A DNA stretch of 15,367 nt, taken from the NCBI GenBank assembly GCA_934702165.1, contig CAKUYG010000031.1:1-15367 (forward strand). The letters run 5' to 3'. Position 1 is the stretch's first letter. The number at the start of each line of letters is the position of its first letter. The stretch is from an uncultured Bacteroidales bacterium. GTDB taxonomy: Bacteria > Bacteroidota > Bacteroidia > Bacteroidales > UBA932. The notes under the pieces are model-generated. The model worked only from the letters and a program-made list of their open reading frames with translations, was not told the DNA's origin and did not search any database. Positions 13,528-15,367 of the stretch are shown here, piece after piece. Made by a program: the position numbers and the translations under genes.

Positions 13528-14163
13528 TTATTTGCACTCGCAGCCGTCACCGCAGCTGCACTCTTTTCCGTCCTTGCATCCGCAGTCGCAGTTGTCACCA
13601 CAGCTGCACTCTTTTCCGTCCTTGCATCCGCAGTCGCAGCCGTCACCGCAGCCATCGCCGCAGTGGCAGTCCTCTTTCGGGAGGTATTCCCCGTGGAGCC
13701 CTTCCTTGAGTTCTTTTTCGCTTGCCTCGCGCACGCTCTCCACCTTCCCTGTGAAATGCAGGGTCTTGCCGGCCATCGGGTGATTGAAGTCCATCGTCAC
13801 GCTGTCCTCCCCAACGCTCTCGACCTTGCCCTGCACTACTTGTCCGGCGGAGTTGAGCATAGGGATGATGTTGCCGGGCACGAGCAGATCCTCACGTACC
13901 TTGCCGTCGATCTCGAAAGCGCTTTTCGGGATGTCAACCTTATATTTCGGGTCGTATGTACCGTACCCCTCCTCCGGGGTAAGGGTGAACTCGAACTTGT
14001 CGCCCGGTTCCTTGTTCTCAAGTTCGGATTCGAACTTCGGGAGAAGCATTCCTGTCCCGTGTATGTATTCAAGCGGAGCCTCAGACCCCGCCTTGTCGGC
14101 TGTCTTGCCTTCTACATTGAGTTCGTAGCTTACAGCTACCACTTTGTTCTTTGCTACTTTCAT
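13528..14163 (-). CDS. slyD: SlyD-type FKBP peptidyl-prolyl isomerase with Cys-rich tail
   Basis: A 211-residue FKBP-type prolyl cis-trans isomerase. It opens with MKVAKNKVVAVSYELN and contains PLEYIHGTGMLLPKFESEL, GDKFEFTLTPEEGYG and NHPMAGKTLHFTGKVESVREAS. This is the SlyD arrangement: an FKBP core with an inserted chaperone flap at about 70-120. SlyD assists folding and, in proteobacteria, binds nickel through a His-rich tail. Here the tail (about 163-211) is instead built from Cys, Gly, Asp and Lys, with 15 cysteines and a single His, and contains two 16-residue repeats (GDxCDCGCKDGKECSC). A thiol metal-binding role is inferred. ATG 14163 is chosen over the ATG at 14250, which would run into tldE and lacks family similarity. 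The gap to tldE is 19 bp. Confidence 0.9.
   Translation of the reverse strand: MKVAKNKVVAVSYELNVEGKTADKAGSEAPLEYIHGTGMLLPKFESELENKEPGDKFEFTLTPEEGYGTYDPKYKVDIPKSAFEIDGKVREDLLVPGNIIPMLNSAGQVVQGKVESVGEDSVTMDFNHPMAGKTLHFTGKVESVREASEKELKEGLHGEYLPKEDCHCGDGCGDGCDCGCKDGKECSCGDNCDCGCKDGKECSCGDGCECK
13541..13648. repeat. 48-bp tandem repeat in the slyD 3' end
   Basis: Two adjacent 48-bp units (13553-13600 and 13601-13648) differ at only three bases, all in the last nine. A 12-bp piece matching the end of the second unit precedes them (13541-13552). Each unit encodes 16 residues in frame, so copy-number change would lengthen or shorten the Cys-rich tail without a frameshift. Confidence 0.85.
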
Positions 14164-14182
14164 TTTCTTTAAAATTAAATTG

Positions 14183-15367
14183 TTATCCGCTGAAATCCAC
14201 ATCGGCAAACGCCAGTGTGGGTATGAGTTTGGACATGCAGCCCCGGGCATCGTCTCCGGCGGCGATGAGTCCGCTCCACAGGCTGAGGAAGTTGCCTGTC
14301 ACGAGCATTCCGCTTACGGGCCTGGTGATTTTACCGTCCTTGAAGAGGAAGCCCTCCACGCCGTAGGAGAAATCTCCGGTCACGGGGTTGCTGTTGCCGC
14401 CGTTGAAGTCAGTCACGAGGATTCCGTCTCCGCACATTCTCATGATTTCGTCTTTTCCAAGTCCAGCCCTTGGCCATGGCATGACTTTCGGCCTTGTGGC
14501 GTCTTCCACAGTGGGGGCGATGCCGAGCTTGCGCGACATGTAGGTGTTGACGAAATACTCGCACACTTCACCTTTCTTTATGATCGGCGCTTCGCTTGTG
14601 GCTACGCCTTCGGAGTCGAAGAGCTTTGAGCATGTCTGTCCCTTGATGTGCGGCAGGTCCATTATCGTAAGCCCGTCAGGGAAGAGTCTCTTGCCGAGGC
14701 TGTCCACGAGGAATGAGCTGTTCTGCTGGATGGAGAACGCATTGAGCGCCCTGAGGATGGGGGAGACCATCTTGGAGGCCACCTCGCTGTCCACCACCAT
14801 GTTGTATTTCCCGCTTCCGGCCGCCTCTGAGCCGATCTGTGCTTTGGCCCGGGCCAATGCCTTTTTCCCGCAGGATGCAGCATCGAGTCCGTCCAGGTGC
14901 GATGCGGAATCCCACCAGTAACCGCTGTATCTCTCTCCGTCCTTTTCGATCGTGATCTCCACCCCGTAGTCAAAAGAGGTTTCGCTGTGAAGGCAGAGCA
15001 CCCCATCGGTATCCATAAGCACGGTCTTGTAGAGGCTGTCTGAGTATTCTCCCTCTTCCGATAGGATGCCTTCTCCATATACGGAGGCGTCGAGGGCCAT
15101 AAGTATTCTTTTCTGCGGGGTGATGTCCGCCCTGTGACAATCTGTCAGACAGAGCTCGTCTCCGGTGATGGCTGTCGTGCAGCAGCGCTGCGTTTCCGGC
15201 AGATCCCTGCACTCATCACGTGAGATGGTCCTGACGGTCTTGACGGAACTTTCCAGAAAATCTCTAAGCGAGTCCCTGTCGAGTTTGTTGGTGGAGAAAG
15301 TGCCGAAGCGGCCGTCTGCGAAGAGGGCGAAACTGAGCGAACTGTCCTCGCAACGTGTGATCCTGTC
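14183..15367 (-). CDS. pmbA: TldD/PmbA family protein, TldE (PmbA)-like, 5' end beyond the window
   Basis: The frame stays open from the stop at 14183 to the right window edge (394 residues visible), so the N terminus is missing. The visible start SLSFALFADGRFGTFSTNKL is the usual N-terminal strand region of this family. The C-terminal half contains SSFLVDSLGKRLFPDGLTI, FDSEGVATSE, NGGNSNPVTGDFSYGVEGF and the terminal SGMLVTGNFLSLW. In TldD the centre carries the zinc-binding HExxxH. I do not see it here, which fits the TldE/PmbA partner, which lacks metal. TldD-TldE form a heterodimeric protease that processes small peptides (microcin B17 maturation, CcdA turnover in E. coli). In Bacteroidota tldD is often the neighbouring upstream gene, so it may lie just past the right edge. 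It probably heads the SlyD-GT2-TrkA-GrpE-DnaJ run. Confidence 0.88.
   Translation of the reverse strand, partial: DRITRCEDSSLSFALFADGRFGTFSTNKLDRDSLRDFLESSVKTVRTISRDECRDLPETQRCCTTAITGDELCLTDCHRADITPQKRILMALDASVYGEGILSEEGEYSDSLYKTVLMDTDGVLCLHSETSFDYGVEITIEKDGERYSGYWWDSASHLDGLDAASCGKKALARAKAQIGSEAAGSGKYNMVVDSEVASKMVSPILRALNAFSIQQNSSFLVDSLGKRLFPDGLTIMDLPHIKGQTCSKLFDSEGVATSEAPIIKKGEVCEYFVNTYMSRKLGIAPTVEDATRPKVMPWPRAGLGKDEIMRMCGDGILVTDFNGGNSNPVTGDFSYGVEGFLFKDGKITRPVSGMLVTGNFLSLWSGLIAAGDDARGCMSKLIPTLAFADVDFSG

Noticed and set aside
13541..13648. 48-bp tandem units considered as a CRISPR array
   Set aside because: Only two units, no spacers, coding in frame for repeated residues of SlyD, and no cas genes.
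13363..14172. Plus-strand open frame of 269 codons with Ala/Val/Ser-rich repeats that look membrane-like
   Set aside because: It is the antisense of slyD and the GT2 start; the repeats are the complement of the Cys-tail tandem repeat, and the minus frames have clear family motifs.

Overview
The window looks like the chromosome of a member of the Bacteroidales (Bacteroidota). The grounds are: several matches to the Bacteroidota -7 promoter element TAnnTTTG, two of them with a full TTTG box exactly 19 bp upstream; an outer-membrane beta-barrel receptor of the CarboxypepD-regulatory/plug type; a TPR-HTH membrane regulator; a DUF2795-type small acidic protein; and a lipoprotein glycosidase. Genus cannot be fixed from the sequence alone. 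Apart from a decayed integrase at the left edge, every gene is on the minus strand, so transcription reads from right to left.

Left edge (1-790): a broken tyrosine recombinase on the plus strand, with an in-frame stop and no catalytic tyrosine, followed by intergenic DNA carrying a clear minus-strand terminator. Region 789-5915: a small DUF2795-like acidic protein, then a putative three-gene envelope module. In transcription order this is an outer-membrane beta-barrel receptor, a lipoprotein-TPR-transmembrane-HTH regulator and a LiaF-like four-TM protein. The receptor and regulator are separated by a perfect 34-bp palindrome that also holds half of a promoter. Region 6017-8632: a large secreted lipoprotein joining a GH28 (polygalacturonase-like) and a GH43-like domain, suggesting pectin or arabinogalactan side-chain degradation.

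Region 8681-15367 is housekeeping: tRNA-Arg(ACG) with its terminator, rplS (L19) with its own promoter, and then a compact minus-strand run which, in transcription order, is tldE/pmbA (cut by the window edge), a SlyD-type FKBP prolyl isomerase with a cysteine-rich repeat tail, a GT2 glycosyltransferase that appears to start at CTG, trkA, grpE and dnaJ. Gaps here are short and GT2 and trkA overlap, which suggests an operon. TldE, SlyD, GrpE and DnaJ all concern protein folding or processing, while TrkA and the GT2 look like passengers.

I found no CRISPR array, no complete mobile element and no defence system. The items most worth a second look are the palindrome/promoter arrangement, the topology of the TPR-HTH protein, the GH28-GH43 fusion with substituted GH28 motifs, the Cys-repeat tail of SlyD, the CTG-start/in-frame-stop junction between slyD and the GT2 gene, and promoter boxes that abut start codons.
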